Source of the DNA: an uncultured Moheibacter sp.
GTDB lineage: Bacteria; Bacteroidota; Bacteroidia; Flavobacteriales; Weeksellaceae
Direction: 5' to 3'
Assembly (NCBI GenBank): GCA_937875605.1
Contig: CALLXZ010000372.1
Coordinates: 1 to 6,179 of the forward strand
Length of the DNA: 6,179 bases
The position numbers were made by a program, and so were the translations under genes. How positions within the stretch are numbered: the first letter of the stretch is position 1; each line of letters opens with the position of its first letter. This document shows positions 4,851 through 6,179 of the stretch, piece after piece. The notes under the pieces were generated by a model. That model searched no databases. It had not been told where the DNA came from and saw nothing but the letters and a program-made list of their open reading frames with translations.

Positions 4851-6179
4851 ATCCAATTGTTTATTTCGAAGGTCAGCTTTGGCAACTTTTATTAAAACTT
4901 TGTCTCCCAACTGATAAGTAATCCCTGATTTTCGTCCGACGATGGAATAATTTTTCTCATCAAAATAGAACGAATCAGCTTCCATATTTCGTAAGCGAAC
5001 CATTCCTTCACACCGCGTTTCCGGTATTTCCACAAAAATTCCATATTCCTGAACACCTGTGATAAAACCGTAAAATTCTTCGCCTACGAACTGTTCCATG
5101 TATTTTACCTGCATAAATTTGATGGATTCTCTTTCCGCTTCTGCTGCTAATTTTTCTCTCGCTGAACTGTGGATACATTTTTCCTCCAAAGGTGCTGCAG
5201 CAGGGGATTTTCCACCATCCAAATAATGCTGTAATAATCGGTGCGCCATCATATCGGGATAACGGCGTATGGGCGAGGTAAAATGTGAATAATATCGAAA
5301 TGCCAAACCATAATGCCCGACGTCATTATCCGTCGAATATTTGGCTTTGCTCATCGTCCGAACAGCTAGCGTTTCAATTAAATTTTCCTCCGGTTTTCCC
5401 TTTACATCCTGCAAAAGCTGGTTCATGGATTTGGTGATGGATTTGCTGTCTTTTAAATCCAGCGTATACCCAAATTGTTTGATGAACAAACGCAAATCCT
5501 GTAATTTATCCATGTCCGGATCATCATGAATTCTGTAAACAAATGTGTTATTATTTGGCTTTCCATCTTTGTTTGTACTGACGAATTCGGATACTTTTCG
5601 GTTACAAAGCAACATGAATTCTTCAATCAAATGATTGGAATCTTTGCTTATTTTAAAATAGGTTCCTATGGGATTGTCATTTTCATCCAGTTCAAATTTC
5701 ACTTCGATTTTATCAAATGTAATCGCGCCGTCTTTCATGCGTTGATTTCGTAAAATCTTCGCTAATCTATCCATTGTCAATATTTCATCTTTGAAATCGC
5801 CATCGGCTCCTTCTATGATTTCCTGCGCTTCTTCGTACGTAAATCTTCGGTTTGAATGAATGGCAGTTCTACCATACCATTCGTTCACAACTTTGGCTTT
5901 ATCATCCATTTCAAAAACGGCTGAGAATGTATATTTATCTTCATTTGGTCGAAGGGAACACGCCACATTACTTAGATTTTCCGGCAGCATCGGAACAACT
6001 CTGTCCACTAAATAAACGGAAGTTGCTCTGTTATAAGCTTCTTGTTCCAGAAGTGTCCCAGGCTTTACGTAGTGCGTAACATCAGCGATGTGAACGCCTA
6101 TTTCCCAATTACCATTTTCCAATTTGCGAAGCGACAACGCATCATCAAAATCTTTTGCGTCTTTTGGATCAATTGTAAA
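4833..6179 (-). CDS. rnr: Ribonuclease R (partial, N-terminal part beyond the right edge)
   Basis: This 3'-to-5' exoribonuclease degrades structured RNA and takes part in mRNA, rRNA and tmRNA quality control. The frame is open to the window edge and 448 C-terminal residues are visible. The first of them, FTIDPKDAKDFDDA, is the RNB-domain metal motif, with Asp4, Asp10, Asp12 and Asp13 matching RNase II Asp201/207/209/210. Tyr56 in TSVYLV lies 52 residues after Asp4, the same spacing as Asp201-Tyr253. VPMLPENLSNVACSL (62-76) and FTSPIRRYPDMMAHRLL (300-316) are further RNB signatures. An S1 RNA-binding domain fills about 366-445. The protein ends right after S1, without the long basic tail of E. 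coli RNase R. Flavobacterial homologues are about 700 residues, so the cold-shock domains are missing here only because of the window edge. A TTG at 6135-6137 is internal, not the start. The last ten codons are duplicated downstream. Confidence 0.95.
   Translation of the reverse strand, partial: FTIDPKDAKDFDDALSLRKLENGNWEIGVHIADVTHYVKPGTLLEQEAYNRATSVYLVDRVVPMLPENLSNVACSLRPNEDKYTFSAVFEMDDKAKVVNEWYGRTAIHSNRRFTYEEAQEIIEGADGDFKDEILTMDRLAKILRNQRMKDGAITFDKIEVKFELDENDNPIGTYFKISKDSNHLIEEFMLLCNRKVSEFVSTNKDGKPNNNTFVYRIHDDPDMDKLQDLRLFIKQFGYTLDLKDSKSITKSMNQLLQDVKGKPEENLIETLAVRTMSKAKYSTDNDVGHYGLAFRYYSHFTSPIRRYPDMMAHRLLQHYLDGGKSPAAAPLEEKCIHSSAREKLAAEAERESIKFMQVKYMEQFVGEEFYGFITGVQEYGIFVEIPETRCEGMVRLRNMEADSFYFDEKNYSIVGRKSGITYQLGDKVLIKVAKADLRNKQLDFELLG
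4837..4866 (-). repeat. 30-bp direct repeat, copy B: current 3' end of rnr
   Basis: This is the copy inside the functional rnr frame. It encodes the last ten residues NKQLDFELLG, with the final Gly codon completed as GGA and followed by TGA (4833-4835). It is identical to 4250-4279 over 30 bases. It also supplies the -33 box of the antitoxin promoter. If the island brought its own gene end, this copy came from the island. Confidence 0.95.

Noticed and set aside
4663..4914. Plus-strand open frame antisense to the antitoxin and rnr end
   Set aside because: It runs across the antitoxin start, its promoter and the rnr 3' end on the wrong strand, with a low-complexity Ser/Asn-rich product and no start signals.
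6135..6137. TTG as a possible start of RNase R
   Set aside because: The frame remains open to the window edge and the upstream codons encode the conserved RNB metal motif FTIDPKDAKDFDDA, so the gene is cut by the edge.

Overview
The window looks like chromosomal DNA from a Bacteroidota bacterium of the Flavobacteriia, most likely the Chryseobacterium/Weeksellaceae side. This rests on low-to-moderate GC, lysine-rich proteins, starts without Shine-Dalgarno sequences, one clear Bacteroidota-type promoter (TTTG-N20-TATATTTG) and the flavobacterial character of the proteins. The lineage is an inference from sequence style, not a database result.

Left half, plus strand (1-3548): a tightly packed run of four genes. 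It contains the 3' end of an unidentified gene (to 119), a KefB/KefC-type cation:proton antiporter with a C-terminal TrkA-N/KTN domain (125-2008), a GT9 heptosyltransferase-like glycosyltransferase (2010-3005) and a DinB-like four-helix protein (3006-3548). Gaps of 5, 1 and 0 bases indicate one transcript. The theme is envelope and ion homeostasis, with DinB as a loosely connected passenger.

Right half, minus strand (6179-3549): the C-terminal 448 residues of ribonuclease R (rnr, running off the right edge), a two-gene toxin-antitoxin module (DUF2683-like antitoxin and YafQ-type RNase toxin), then a LysE/RhtB-family exporter. The two transcription units converge with no spacer: the DinB stop codon ends at 3548 and the LysE stop codon begins at 3549.

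The most interesting structure is the toxin-antitoxin island. The last 30 bp of rnr are present twice as a perfect direct repeat: 4837-4866 in rnr itself, and 4250-4279 just upstream of lysE. The second copy still reads NKQLDFELLG in the rnr frame and is followed at once by its own TAA stop, 22 bases before the lysE start. The simplest reading is that rnr and lysE were once adjacent. A 587-bp unit carrying the TA pair then entered at the 3' end of rnr and supplied a replacement gene end, so RNase R keeps the same C-terminus. The island is about 30% GC against about 40% in the adjoining rnr. The antitoxin promoter takes its -33 box from inside the repeat, and a 9-bp inverted repeat sits directly behind the toxin. 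No integrase or transposase is visible in the window.
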